Of a stretch of 64,000 nucleotides of DNA, positions 45,547-54,607 are shown one piece after another. Position numbers and translations under genes: made by a program. Origin of the DNA: JALHFZ01 sp963674625 (lineage in GTDB: Bacteria > Synergistota > Synergistia > Synergistales > Aminobacteriaceae); the NCBI GenBank assembly GCA_963674625.2, contig CAXXXO010000004.1, positions 1,302,001 to 1,366,000 of the forward strand, in the 5' to 3' direction. The notes under the pieces were generated by a model. It saw nothing but the letters and a program-made list of their open reading frames with translations. It was not told the DNA's origin and did not search any database. Position 1 is the stretch's first letter. Every line of letters starts with the position of its first letter.

Positions 45547-46445
45547 GGGGTCCACGGAATTTCGGGGTGGATTTTTTCGGCGAAGGAGCGGAGAATCTGC
45601 GCCACCCGGGGGCCGGGGCGGAGGTAGACCGTCCCCTCGAAGATGAAGACCCGGTCCTCTCTGACGGCTCTGACGTCGGCGCTCTTCTTCCACTGGGTCT
45701 GAAGGGCGGCGGGATCGAAGAGGGTATCGAGGTCCACAGGCCCGACGGAATGCCAGAAGGCTCTGTCCCCCACGAGGTCGAAGATGACCTCGGGATCGAT
45801 CTTCAGAACCCCTTCGAGGGATATCCGGGGGTAGAGGATGCCCTCTTCCCGGGAGGCGTTCTGACCCCCCGCCATCTCGATCAGTTCGTCGTAGAAGGTA
45901 TTTTTCCCCGCGATGTACACCGATGTAAGGCGCTTTTCGGCGAGGTCGCGGGAAACTGAGAGCAGCACCCTGGGGCGGGAGGAGACGGCGGCTGTTTTCT
46001 CCGTCACTTTCCGGATCTCTTCCCGGATGGCCGCGACGATTCCGGCGGCTTTTTCCTCCGCTTCGCAGGCCCGGCCGAGATCCTCAAGGCCAGCGAAAAT
46101 CTCCTCCACCTTTTTCTGCCGGAGAAGGACGCAGGGGATGCCGAGAGCCTGAACCTGGGAGAGGAACTGCTCGTGGATGTCCGACAGCACCAGCAGATCG
46201 GTCTTTCTGGCCAGAAGAGCCTCGAGGTTGAAGCCCGCGAAGCCGCCGATCTGCTCCTTTGTCCGGGCCTCGGCGGGGTAGTCGCAGAACTCTGTCACTG
46301 CAATGATGTTTTCCCCCTGGCCGAGGGCATAGAGCATCTCCGTCCCCACGGGGGTGAGGGAGACGATCCGCTTGGGTGAGGCCTCAGCAGATGAGAAGAA
46401 CAGCAAAAAGAGTATAAACAGAGTGGAAAGATGTATTTTTTTCAA
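45543..46445 (-). CDS. btuF: Periplasmic cobalamin-binding protein
   Basis: The 300-residue class III binding protein has a signal peptide (about residues 1-22) and KRIVSLTPVGTEMLYALG, VTEFCDYP and DLLVLSDIHEQF, as in BtuF/FepB-type receptors. It is the first gene after the second cobalamin riboswitch and delivers B12 to BtuCD. Confidence 0.88.
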   Translation of the reverse strand: MKKIHLSTLFILFLLFFSSAEASPKRIVSLTPVGTEMLYALGQGENIIAVTEFCDYPAEARTKEQIGGFAGFNLEALLARKTDLLVLSDIHEQFLSQVQALGIPCVLLRQKKVEEIFAGLEDLGRACEAEEKAAGIVAAIREEIRKVTEKTAAVSSRPRVLLSVSRDLAEKRLTSVYIAGKNTFYDELIEMAGGQNASREEGILYPRISLEGVLKIDPEVIFDLVGDRAFWHSVGPVDLDTLFDPAALQTQWKKSADVRAVREDRVFIFEGTVYLRPGPRVAQILRSFAEKIHPEIPWTP

Positions 46446-46473
46446 GACGAGTGACGCTCCTTAGAGAGAAAAG

Positions 46474-46498
46474 AAAAAGGGGACCGCGGGGTCCCCTT
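46474..46498 (-). terminator. Terminator of the btuF-operon riboswitch
   Basis: AAGGGGACC/GGTCCCCTT 9-bp stem with a 4-base loop; on the minus strand it is followed by TTTTTCTTTTCTC, between aptamer and btuF. Confidence 0.88.
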
Positions 46499-46537
46499 GA
46501 GAGTGATCTGGATGCTTTTTGCCCGCGCACGCATCCG

Positions 46538-46682
46538 CCGATTCCTTCAGGTTTTCTGGCTCCCGGGAAAAATCTCCCGGCTACAGTGGCGGGGCCGCTC
46601 CGGCGTTTCACCGGATTGCCCTGAAAGATCCGTCCTCGTATTCGTTTTTGTCTCTGTAGGAGAAGAGTTCTTTTCAGACAGG
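46538..46682 (-). promoter_or_regulatory. Cobalamin riboswitch upstream of btuF-btuDC-exbBD-tonB
   Basis: On the minus strand it reads GGGCAATCCGGTGAAACGCC, GGAGCGGCCCCGCCACTGTA and GCCAGAAAACCTGAAGG, the conserved core and B12 box in order. A promoter precedes it and a terminator follows. Confidence 0.93.
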
Positions 46683-46685
46683 CAC

Positions 46686-46714
46686 ATTCTACGGGGTAAT
46701 GACCCGGCGGTCAA
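46686..46714 (-). promoter_or_regulatory. Promoter of the btuF operon
   Basis: On the minus strand TTGACC, 17 bases, TAGAAT; same -35 and spacer as the btuB promoter. Confidence 0.7.
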
Positions 46715-46775
46715 TAAGGCAAAGCCGTCTTTGCAGCGAGCGATCTGCAGCTGTTCATTTTCTATTGATTGCATA

Positions 46776-46804
46776 TTGCCTTGTGCGTTTGCGAAGTATA
46801 TAAT
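46776..46804 (+). promoter_or_regulatory. Promoter of the orphan TRAP binding-protein gene
   Basis: TTGCCT (46776-46781), 17-base spacer, TATAAT (46799-46804), about 155 bases before the start codon. The leader of that length shows no recognised riboswitch. Confidence 0.6.
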
Positions 46805-46958
46805 TTCTGAATTAACAAAGAACTGCATTCTCTTTCGGATCTTTCAGGTTTGAAGTGAGAAAGGAAGGTGGAGTTGAAAAGCAGACGGAAACTGGCGTTG
46901 TATCTTGTGAAACCCCTGGGCAGTCTGAAGCAGGAAATTTGGAGAAGGAGAGAAGAAT

Positions 46959-47990
46959 ATGAAAAAAATGATACTTGGGGTCCTCATCGTATTGCTCGTT
47001 TTGTCATCCGCCCGCGGCGCTCCGGCAGAGCCGATCAATTGGGTCACGCAGTGCGTGTTCTCACTGCAGCTTCCCCTCTCCCAGGCTTACCTCTCCTGGG
47101 CGAACAAAGTGAAGGAGATGAGTGGCGGAAGGCTCGTCATCGAGACTCACGGAGAAGGAGAAATAACGCCTCCCGCCTCTACCTATGAAGCGGTCCGTGA
47201 CGGAGTGCTCGATGCCGCAATGAATACGCCGGCCTGGCAGAAAGGTATCTACCCGGCCGGAGATCTATTTTACACTCTTCCTGGAGGGGTTACGGAGACG
47301 ATAGACCTCCTGACCTGGTCTTATAGAGACGGGTTGAGGCTTCAGCAGGAGATGTACGGCGATACGGTCATTGTTTTCCCCATCGGATTGACTCCTCCGG
47401 AAGTATTCTGGTCCACCAAAGAGATCAAAACCCTGAGTGATCTGAAAGGCCTGAAGATGCGCACCTCGGGCCTTGCCATGGACCTTTTCAGCAGACTCGG
47501 CGTTTCCGTAGTTTCGCTGCCGGGAGGAGAGGTGGTACCGTCTCTCCGGAGAGGCGTAATCGATGCCGCCGAATTCTGCTTCCCGTCCATGGACGAAAGT
47601 CTTGGCATTCATGAGATTGCGAAATATATGATTATCCCTCCGATTCATGCGGGATCGAACATCTTTCAGCTTTTCATCAATCCCAAGAAATGGAAGGAGC
47701 TTCCCGATGATCTGAAGGCCGTCGTGAAGAACGCAGCTCATGCAGCGACCATAGAGGTCTTTGCTCAGCAGATGGAGGATCAGGGGGCTTCGATACAACG
47801 TCTCAGGGCCGCAGGCGTAAAATTCTGCAAGCTGTCAAAAGAGGACCAGAAAATAGTCTATGATCTGGCGTATCAGATAATTGAAGAAAAAGCAAAAACG
47901 GACCCGTGGATCGCCAAAATCTGGGAATCGCAGAAAAAGCTCATAACCAATCTTCAGACCTTTACAACTTTGACGAAGTTTGACAAATAA
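46959..47990 (+). CDS. TRAP transporter substrate-binding protein (DctP family), no adjacent permease
   Basis: The 343-residue protein has a signal peptide (about residues 1-22). The mature part reads INWVTQCVFSLQLPLSQAYL, ETHGEGEITPPASTYEAVRDG, WSTKEIKTLSDLKGLKMRTS (ligand-binding Arg) and LRRGVIDAAEFCFPSMDE. It is a close paralogue of the product at 57797-58828, with long identical stretches. No dctQ/dctM follows, so it probably shares the permease at 58920-60740. SDR and E1/E2 genes follow, suggesting the transported compound is oxidised by them. Confidence 0.9.
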   Translation: MKKMILGVLIVLLVLSSARGAPAEPINWVTQCVFSLQLPLSQAYLSWANKVKEMSGGRLVIETHGEGEITPPASTYEAVRDGVLDAAMNTPAWQKGIYPAGDLFYTLPGGVTETIDLLTWSYRDGLRLQQEMYGDTVIVFPIGLTPPEVFWSTKEIKTLSDLKGLKMRTSGLAMDLFSRLGVSVVSLPGGEVVPSLRRGVIDAAEFCFPSMDESLGIHEIAKYMIIPPIHAGSNIFQLFINPKKWKELPDDLKAVVKNAAHAATIEVFAQQMEDQGASIQRLRAAGVKFCKLSKEDQKIVYDLAYQIIEEKAKTDPWIAKIWESQKKLITNLQTFTTLTKFDK

Positions 47991-48196
47991 ATTCTTGAAG
48001 AGAGGCGAATTTTTTTCCTGAAAGGGAGCGCCACTGAATTTATTGCGGTTCCTCAATGCATGAATGAATCCGGATGTTGCTGCGGAATTGCGTCTTGTGA
48101 GGAATAAAGCAGCCGCGAAGGTCTTTGTTTGTCGCAATGACCTGGAATATGAAAAGGGGGCTGAACTTCATTCAAACATCGGAAGAAACAGAGAAA

Positions 48197-48973
48197 ATGG
48201 CTGAAACTTTTGAAGCCGCTTTTGATTTTTCGGGAAGAGTCGCTCTTGTTACCGGCGGAGCGAGTGGTATAGGAAAGGCCGCCGCCCTTGCGTTTGCCTC
48301 GAATGGCGCAAAAGTCGCAATGCTTGACATGGAGGAATCGGCCGGAAAAGAAATCTGCGATGAAATACAGGCTCAGGGAGGCCAAGCTTTTTTCCTGAAG
48401 ACCGATGTTGCAGACATGGGAAAGGTGAAAAGCGATGTAAGCCTGATCAGGAAAAGATGGGGACGCATTGACATCTTGCTGTGCAGTGCAGGCATAGTTC
48501 ATACCAAACCCTTTCTTGAATCTACGGAAAGCGAGTTCGACAGGGTTTTCTCCGTGAACGTCAAGGGCATCTTTGTCTGCAATACAGCGGTCCTTCCGAT
48601 TATGATCGAGCAGAAATACGGCAAGATCATCAACATAGGATCAGTTGCGGGGAAGACGGGGGGAGGCTTTCATGGAAGCACTCTTTATGGCTCAACCAAA
48701 GGAGCCGTCATCGCTCTGACAAAGGGTATCGCACGAGAAGCCGCAATGTACGGCATCAATGTCAACTGCATCTGTCCCGGTGCTGTTGATACCCCGATGC
48801 TGAAAGATATCTCCTGTGAAAAGCGGAAATCTGCCATTGAGATGTCAATGATTCCAAGGTTTGCCCAGGCTCAGGATATAGCGGACATGGCTGTTTTCCT
48901 GGCATCTGACTGGGCGAAACATATCACCTCGGGAATTGTGAATGTTGATGGAGGGCTCAATAAGGGGAACTGA
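48197..48973 (+). CDS. Short-chain dehydrogenase/reductase (SDR), paralogue 1
   Basis: The 258-residue Rossmann enzyme has the NAD(P) motif TGGASGIGKA, the NVKGI element, catalytic Ser in GSVAGKTGG..., and YGSTKGA with the Tyr/Lys pair. A C-terminal VDGGLNKGN tail is shared with the other SDRs here. The Asp after beta2 (AMLDMEES) suggests NAD. ATG 48197 has only a weak GGAAG upstream; an earlier ATG is possible. It oxidises a secondary alcohol; the substrate is unknown. Confidence 0.87.
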   Translation: MAETFEAAFDFSGRVALVTGGASGIGKAAALAFASNGAKVAMLDMEESAGKEICDEIQAQGGQAFFLKTDVADMGKVKSDVSLIRKRWGRIDILLCSAGIVHTKPFLESTESEFDRVFSVNVKGIFVCNTAVLPIMIEQKYGKIINIGSVAGKTGGGFHGSTLYGSTKGAVIALTKGIAREAAMYGINVNCICPGAVDTPMLKDISCEKRKSAIEMSMIPRFAQAQDIADMAVFLASDWAKHITSGIVNVDGGLNKGN

Positions 48974-48998
48974 ATTGTAACGGGAAGGAAAAGAATGC

Positions 48999-49037
48999 TT
49001 TTTGGGTAGAAAGAGATCTTTCTGCCCAAAAATTTTT
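48999..49037 (+). terminator. Intrinsic terminator after SDR 1
   Basis: TTTTTGGG-T-AGAAAG pairs with CTTTCT-G-CCCAAAAA (15 positions with one wobble, AGAT loop), then TTTTT. SDR 2 therefore probably has its own promoter in the AT-rich 49040-49170 stretch. Confidence 0.75.
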
Positions 49038-49180
49038 AGCTGCTTTTTCTTGAAATATGGCGCTTGGATTTGTGAAAAGTTCAATCTGATAGATAAAATA
49101 AAATATTTTAAAGTTTTTTCAGAAAGCCAGGAATAACCCGTCCGCTGATCGAATGACGTTATGTAAGGAGAGGTTGCGAA

Positions 49181-49960
49181 ATGACGACTGGAAGTGTGAA
49201 AAGACAGTATGATCTCTCCGGAAAAGTGGCTATTGTTACCGGAGCAGCGAAAGGGATAGGTTTTGCCGTTGCCGGAACTTTTGCACGCTTGGGAGCAAAG
49301 GTCGTTCTTTTCGACCTCGATGAAAAAGAGGGTGCTGAGGCGTGTGAAAAAATTTCCCTGTCAAAGGAGAAGTCCCTCTTTCTGAGGACAAACGTAGCAG
49401 ATCGGGATGATGTGCAGAGGAATGTGGAGTTCGTGAAAAAAATCTTGAGTAAAGTGGATATACTCGTCTGCAGCGCCGGGATTATTCATACCAGGCCTTT
49501 CCTTGAAACCACGGAGGCTGATTTCACGAGAGTGTTTGACGTCAATGTTAAAGGAATTCTTTTCTGCAACCAGGCCGTTTTGCCCGGCATGGCTGAACGG
49601 AAGTATGGAAAGATCGTCAATATTGCGTCGGACGCCGGCAAAACGGGCGGGGGCTTTTTGGGAAGCACTCTCTATGGATCGTCAAAAGCAGCCGTAATCG
49701 CCATGACCAAGGGAGTTGCCCGGGAGTTCGGCCCTCTTGGAGTGAATGCTAACTGTATCTGTCCGGGACCTGTGGAAACCACCATGATTCAGGAAATGAC
49801 CCGGGAAAACCGGGAACGAATCCTGTCAGGCTCTCTGATAAAACGATTCGCCACCCCTCAGGATATTGCCGATGCAGCGGCTTTCCTGTCTTCAGATTAC
49901 GCAGGACACGTCACTTCTGAAGTTCTCAGCGTCGATGGAGGTATTATGAAGGGCAACTGA
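49181..49960 (+). CDS. Short-chain dehydrogenase/reductase (SDR), paralogue 2
   Basis: The 259-residue enzyme has TGAAKGIGFA, LFDLDEKEG (NAD-type Asp), ILVCSAGIIHTRPFLETTEA, ASDAGKTGGGFLGSTLYGSSK (catalytic Tyr and Lys) and the tail VDGGIMKGN. It is very like paralogue 4 (62251-63030). An E1 alpha gene starts about 90 bases downstream, so the SDR may feed a keto compound to the dehydrogenase complex (inference). Confidence 0.88.
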   Translation: MTTGSVKRQYDLSGKVAIVTGAAKGIGFAVAGTFARLGAKVVLFDLDEKEGAEACEKISLSKEKSLFLRTNVADRDDVQRNVEFVKKILSKVDILVCSAGIIHTRPFLETTEADFTRVFDVNVKGILFCNQAVLPGMAERKYGKIVNIASDAGKTGGGFLGSTLYGSSKAAVIAMTKGVAREFGPLGVNANCICPGPVETTMIQEMTRENRERILSGSLIKRFATPQDIADAAAFLSSDYAGHVTSEVLSVDGGIMKGN

Positions 49961-50047
49961 AGGAAAAAACTTCAGCATGTCGTTCAGGGCATTTATTCAA
50001 GAAGAAAATTCAACAGGGCAGGAGCCGCCTTTTGGGAGGGAATACAG

Positions 50048-51025
50048 TTGATTGAAGATAAAAAACAGCGGTGGCTGCACATTTTCAAAGTCATGGTTCG
50101 TATCCGCAAATTTGAGGAACTGACGGAGGTCTATTTCGGTCAGGGGCGTTTCCGCGGGACGGTTCATCCTTATATCGGTCAGGAAGCCATTGCGGCCACG
50201 GTGATCAGCAATTTGAACACCGGGGATTATGTGGGAAGCACCCACAGGGGGCACGGTCACACCATAGCGGTCGGATGCGAGCTTAAAAAAATGCTTGCGG
50301 AGATGCTCGGAAAGGAAACGGGCCTCTGCCGCGGACGGGGCGGCTCCATGCACATGCAGGATTTTTCGAGGGGATATCTCGGCCAGAACGGAATTGTCGG
50401 CGGCGGAGTCGCCATGACTGCCGGAGCCGCTCTCTCGGCACAAATCAAGGGATCCGGACAGGTAGCGGTCGCCTTCTACGGCGAAGGAGCCTCCAATCAG
50501 GGGGTCGTTCATGAAACGATGAACATCTGCTCGGTATGGAAGCTCCCTATGATATTCGTGTGCGAAAACAATCAGTTCGGTGTGACGACGAGAGTCGATG
50601 TGAGTACCTCCGTGAAAGATATTTCCGTTCGCGCCAAGGCTTACGATATGGCTGGGGTGACCGTTGACGGCAGAAGTGTACCTGAAGTGGAGCATGCGGT
50701 CCGCACAGCAATTGAAAGAGCCCGTGCGGGAGAAGGACCGACGCTTATAGAGGCAAAATGCTTCCGGTGGCTGGGGCATTACTTCGGCGACAACGAACCG
50801 ACGCGCACCAGGCAGGAAGTGGAAGCGGAGAAAAAGAAAGATCCGATTCTCATGTTCAAATCGGTACTTCTATCCGAAAAACTTGCCGCCGAGGAAGAAC
50901 TGGCAGCAATTGTGAATCAGGTGGAGGAGGAGCTCAAAGAGGCGGTCGAATTCGCGGAGAATTCTCCGGCTCCTGATCCCCGGACAGTCACCGAATCAGT
51001 TTTTTGCGAAAAAGTGGTTCTTTAG
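50048..51025 (+). CDS. Thiamine-diphosphate 2-oxo acid/acetoin dehydrogenase E1 alpha subunit (set 1)
   Basis: The 325-residue protein has the E1 alpha signatures STHRGHGHTIAVG, RGRGGSMHMQDF and the ThDP motif FYGEGASNQGVVHETMN...VCENN. The usual GDG is GEG here. It matches AcoA/PdhA, which decarboxylates or cleaves an alpha-keto substrate and passes the acyl group to lipoyl-E2. TTG 50048 lies seven bases behind GGGAGGG. E1 beta and E2 follow. Confidence 0.88.
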   Translation: MIEDKKQRWLHIFKVMVRIRKFEELTEVYFGQGRFRGTVHPYIGQEAIAATVISNLNTGDYVGSTHRGHGHTIAVGCELKKMLAEMLGKETGLCRGRGGSMHMQDFSRGYLGQNGIVGGGVAMTAGAALSAQIKGSGQVAVAFYGEGASNQGVVHETMNICSVWKLPMIFVCENNQFGVTTRVDVSTSVKDISVRAKAYDMAGVTVDGRSVPEVEHAVRTAIERARAGEGPTLIEAKCFRWLGHYFGDNEPTRTRQEVEAEKKKDPILMFKSVLLSEKLAAEEELAAIVNQVEEELKEAVEFAENSPAPDPRTVTESVFCEKVVL

Positions 51026-51040
51026 GAAGGGGATGAGATC

Positions 51041-52018
51041 ATGACTGTCAAGACCTACTTCAACGCAATTGCCACGGTTCTCGCTGAAGAAATGAGAAGG
51101 GATCCGGCAGTATTCGTTATGGGAGAAGATATTGCCGACGGAGGAGGCAGCTTCAGCTGTACAAAGGGCCTGCTCGAAGAGTTCGGACGCAATAGGGTCA
51201 GAAATACGCCCATTTCGGAGTGCGGCTTTGTGGGCATGTCTCTCGGAGCGGCAATCTGCGGTCTTCGCCCTGTAGTGGAGATAATGTTCCTTGATTTTGC
51301 CTGCAATGCAATGGATCAGATCATCAACCAGATTTCAAAGGCACGCTATATGAGCGGCGGCACAGTGAAGACCCCTCTGGTGCTGCGGGGTCCCCAGGGA
51401 GGGTGGCGCGGCAAGGCGGCCCAGCATTCCCAGAGCCTGGAGACGCTCTTTATGCATATTCCCGGGATCAAGGTAGTTTGTCCTTCTTCTCCTTATAATG
51501 TCGCAGGTCTGCTGAGGGCCTCTATCCGAAGCGACGATCCCGTCCTGTTCTGTGAACACAAAAATCTCATTCCCGTAAAAGGGGAAGTTCCCGATGATCC
51601 GGAATTTCTCATTCCTCTCGGCAAAGCGGACGTTGTGCGGGAAGGAAAAGACGTGACAATCGTAGCGAGCCTGATGTGCGTTCATTTCGCTGTCGAAGTC
51701 GCTGAAAAAATGGCGAAAGAGGGAGTCAGCATTGAAGTGGTGGACGTTCGGACGCTCGTTCCTCTGGATAAAGAGACTATTCTCTCTTCGGTCCGGAAGA
51801 CGGGACGTGCCGTGGTCGCCCATGAGGCGGTAAAATTCTGCGGCTGGGGAAGCGAGATAAGTTCCATGATCATGGAAAATGCCTTCGAATATCTCGATGC
51901 CCCGGTTGTCCGCGTGGGAGCGAAATACTGTCCGATTCCCTACGCCAAGGAGCTTGAAGACGAAGCGCTTCCCAGTGTCGGGGATATCGAACAGGCCGTT
52001 CGGCGCGTCATCGCCTGA
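51041..52018 (+). CDS. 2-oxo acid/acetoin dehydrogenase E1 beta subunit (set 1)
   Basis: The 325-residue protein shows GEDIADGGGSFSCTKGLLEEFG, NTPISECGFVGMSLGAA, a transketolase central domain (FLDFACNAMDQIINQISK; GGWRGKAAQHSQSLE) and a C-terminal domain (VVDVRTLVPLDKETIL). It pairs with the E1 alpha just upstream. The AQHSQ stretch is shared with acetoin and pyruvate types. Confidence 0.9.
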   Translation: MTVKTYFNAIATVLAEEMRRDPAVFVMGEDIADGGGSFSCTKGLLEEFGRNRVRNTPISECGFVGMSLGAAICGLRPVVEIMFLDFACNAMDQIINQISKARYMSGGTVKTPLVLRGPQGGWRGKAAQHSQSLETLFMHIPGIKVVCPSSPYNVAGLLRASIRSDDPVLFCEHKNLIPVKGEVPDDPEFLIPLGKADVVREGKDVTIVASLMCVHFAVEVAEKMAKEGVSIEVVDVRTLVPLDKETILSSVRKTGRAVVAHEAVKFCGWGSEISSMIMENAFEYLDAPVVRVGAKYCPIPYAKELEDEALPSVGDIEQAVRRVIA

Positions 52019-52059
52019 AAACCGGGGCCGAAATATGGAAGTCAGGGGGGATCGCGGGA

Positions 52060-53391
52060 ATGGCTGAAATTGTAAAAATGCCCAAGCAGGGGCTGCAAAT
52101 GACTGAAGGGACAATACTGAAATGGTTTGTGGAAGAAGGACAGGAAATAAAAGAGGGAGAGCCTCTGTTTGAGGTTGAGACGGACAAGCTGACTCTTGTT
52201 GTAGACTCTCATTTTTCCGGAACAGTCCTGAAACTTCTCGCTCAGATCGGCGATGCAGTGCCGATTATGGAGCCTATCGCTGTAATAGGGGCGGCAGACG
52301 AGGATTTTGCCGCTCTTCTTCCTGAAAAAAGGAAAAAACAGGAAGAGACTGTCTCTCAGGCGGAGGTTCCTGTGACCGACACCTCTTCCTCTCTTCCCGT
52401 TTTCGGAGAATCGAAAGGAGAGAGGATTGTTCAAGGGAAATTTGTCACACCGCGGGCAAGAAAAATAGCCGCGGAGATGAATATATCCCTTGAAGCAGCT
52501 GCGCAGAGTACTTCGGGCAATAAAGTTTCTTCTCGGGAGATCATTGCATTTAACGAAGCTGAAAGAAGCAATAGGGCTCGGTTGAAGGCCTCGCCCGTCG
52601 CACAGCGCATGGCTGAGGAAAAGGGAATAGAGCTGGCATCAGTCAGGAAAACAGGGGACAGAATCATGAAGGCAGACGTAACTTCTGCCCTTGCTTCTGC
52701 AGGCGTGCCAGGTCGGGGAACGCATTTGATCCCTTTCACGGGGATGCGGAAGATAATTGCCTCCCGAATGCTCGAAAGTCAGCATGAAATGGCCCAGACC
52801 CACAATCGTATCCGGACGGATGTTTCGGAATTGATTGCCCTGAGGGAAAAACTGGCGGAAAACGGCCTCAAGGTTTCGTTCAACGATATCTTTATACGCC
52901 TTCTGTCCCGGGTTCTCCGGGAGTTTCCCAAGGTCAATTCGTGCTGGACGGAAGAAGGAATTCTGCTTCATGACTACGTGAACATGGGGATCGCAGTGGG
53001 ACTCGACGACGGATTGGTCGTTCCGGTACTCCCAAACGCGGATGCGCTGACTCTTGCTGAAATATCAGAACAGAGCGGAAAATTGGTGCGTGCTGCCAGG
53101 GAAGGGATGTCCAATCCGGATGATTTCAGCGGAGGGACATTCACTCTTTCCAACCTCGGAATGTTTGAGACCGACGAATTCGTTGCGATAGTGAATCCTC
53201 CGCAGGCGGCAATTCTCGCGCTGGGGTCCATTATCCGTCAGCCTGTAGCTGACGAGAAAGAGGAAATCGTCGTAAGACCCATGATCACCCTTACATTGAG
53301 TTATGACCACAGGATCATTGACGGGGCTGTTGCGGCGAAATTTCTTCAAAGGCTGAAGCAGCTTATCCGTAATCCTCTCCTCGTCTATTGA
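52060..53391 (+). CDS. Dihydrolipoamide acyltransferase E2
   Basis: The 443-residue protein has an N-terminal lipoyl domain with the lipoylated Lys in ETDKLTL (about residue 42). One clear peripheral-subunit-binding region (TPRARKIAAEMNISL, about 130-165) is followed by a second PSBD-like stretch (ASPVAQRMAEEKGIELASV, about 175-210), and the catalytic domain ends SYDHRIIDGAVAAKFL. It takes the acyl group from E1 to CoA. No E3 (dihydrolipoyl dehydrogenase) is in the window. The E1 set 2 downstream lacks an E2 and may share this one. Confidence 0.9.
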   Translation: MAEIVKMPKQGLQMTEGTILKWFVEEGQEIKEGEPLFEVETDKLTLVVDSHFSGTVLKLLAQIGDAVPIMEPIAVIGAADEDFAALLPEKRKKQEETVSQAEVPVTDTSSSLPVFGESKGERIVQGKFVTPRARKIAAEMNISLEAAAQSTSGNKVSSREIIAFNEAERSNRARLKASPVAQRMAEEKGIELASVRKTGDRIMKADVTSALASAGVPGRGTHLIPFTGMRKIIASRMLESQHEMAQTHNRIRTDVSELIALREKLAENGLKVSFNDIFIRLLSRVLREFPKVNSCWTEEGILLHDYVNMGIAVGLDDGLVVPVLPNADALTLAEISEQSGKLVRAAREGMSNPDDFSGGTFTLSNLGMFETDEFVAIVNPPQAAILALGSIIRQPVADEKEEIVVRPMITLTLSYDHRIIDGAVAAKFLQRLKQLIRNPLLVY

Positions 53392-53478
53392 TGATTTTCC
53401 CTTCTAAAAAGGGGCAGAATCACGGTCCCGATTCCGGGGCAAGAAGAGCACATAATCATGATAAAAAGCATTGAACTC

Positions 53479-53507
53479 TTGACACGGCTTGCCCATCTTC
53501 CTATAAT
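53479..53507 (+). promoter_or_regulatory. Perfect consensus sigma70 promoter of asd
   Basis: TTGACA (53479-53484), 17-base spacer, TATAAT (53502-53507). Confidence 0.85.
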
Positions 53508-53530
53508 CCCGGGAAAACCGCGAAATTTCG

Positions 53531-53564
53531 GGCTCGTTCCTTCGTGGGGCGAGCCTGTTTTTTT
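53531..53564 (+). terminator. Intrinsic terminator in the asd leader (candidate attenuator)
   Basis: GGCTCG (53531-53536) pairs with CGAGCC (53550-53555), followed by TG and seven T. It lies downstream of the promoter and only 20 bases before the asd start, so transcripts must read through it. Confidence 0.75.
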
Positions 53565-53584
53565 GAATGAAGGAGGAGATTGAC

Positions 53585-54553
53585 GTGAAACTTGCAGTGG
53601 CAGGCGCAACGGGAGAAGTGGGCCGGATGATGGTGAAGGTGCTTGAGGAAAATAATGTCCGTCCCGAAGAGATCGATTTTTACGCTTCGGCGAAAAGCGA
53701 AGGAGCGAAGCTGACCTTTGCGGGAAAAGAATACGAGGTGAAAGGACTCACCGCCGATGCTATGAAGAACGGGTACGACTACCTTCTCTTTTCGGCGGGA
53801 GCCTCGGTCTCCCGGGAGTTCGCCCCCATTGCGGCAAAGGCGGGGAGCGTGGTCATAGACAATTCTTCGGCATTCCGGATGGATGAGAATATTCCACTCG
53901 TGGTGCCGGAGATCAACGGAGATCTGCTGAAGGGATATCGAAAGGGGATAGTGGCCAACCCGAACTGCTCCACGATCCAGATGGTCCTTGGCCTTTCGAA
54001 AATCCATGAGCTCTATGGCATCCGCTCGATTGTGGTGAGTACCTACCAATCCGTCTCCGGAGCGGGCCGGGGAGGGATGAACGAACTCGAAGCCCAGATG
54101 AAGGGAGGCACGGAGGCGAAAAAGTTCGGCAAGCAGATTCACCTCAACGTGATCCCGAAGATAGGCACGCTCCTCGACAACGGCTTCACCGACGAGGAGA
54201 TGAAGATGGTGAACGAGACCCGGAAGATTTTCCGGGATCCGAACATCTCCGTCTGGCCCACCACCGTCCGGGTTCCGGTGCTCTACAGCCACTCAGAGGC
54301 AGTCTTCGTCGAGACCCGCAAACCCTTCGAACTCGGCGGCCTCGCCGGGGCGTTGAAGTCGAGCGAAAACGTGGTCTTCACCGAGGATCTTGTGACGCCC
54401 CTCGATGCGCAGGGAACCGATTCAGTCTTCGTGAGCCGTCTCCGGGCCTTTGACGATACCCGTTTTCTTTGCTGGAACGTGGCTGACAACATCCGGGTGG
54501 GGGCCGCCACAAACGCTGTACGGATTCTGCTGAAGCACGGAGAGCTGAATTAG
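53585..54553 (+). CDS. asd: Aspartate-semialdehyde dehydrogenase
   Basis: The 322-residue enzyme has the NADP motif AVAGATGEVGR, the active-site Cys in GIVANPNCSTIQM, and the His/Arg region RVPVLYSHSEAVFVE. It makes aspartate semialdehyde for lysine/diaminopimelate, threonine and methionine. GTG 53585 lies behind AAGGAGGAG; the earlier ATG is inside that site. It stands alone between catabolic operons. Confidence 0.94.
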   Translation: MKLAVAGATGEVGRMMVKVLEENNVRPEEIDFYASAKSEGAKLTFAGKEYEVKGLTADAMKNGYDYLLFSAGASVSREFAPIAAKAGSVVIDNSSAFRMDENIPLVVPEINGDLLKGYRKGIVANPNCSTIQMVLGLSKIHELYGIRSIVVSTYQSVSGAGRGGMNELEAQMKGGTEAKKFGKQIHLNVIPKIGTLLDNGFTDEEMKMVNETRKIFRDPNISVWPTTVRVPVLYSHSEAVFVETRKPFELGGLAGALKSSENVVFTEDLVTPLDAQGTDSVFVSRLRAFDDTRFLCWNVADNIRVGAATNAVRILLKHGELN

Positions 54554-54566
54554 CCTGAATTTTTTC

Positions 54567-54607
54567 CCTCCATCCATCATGTCGTGTTTGTCATGATGGA
54601 TTGGAGG
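54567..54607 (+). other. Stem-loop after asd
   Basis: CCTCCATCCATCATG pairs with CATGATGGATTGGAGG (one bulged base) around a 10-base loop. No T run follows, so it is an imperfect terminator or stability element. Confidence 0.6.

Noticed and set aside
46868..47188. Open frame overlapping the start of the TRAP receptor gene at 46959
   Set aside because: It is out of frame with a clear signal peptide and DctP protein, and has no family match.
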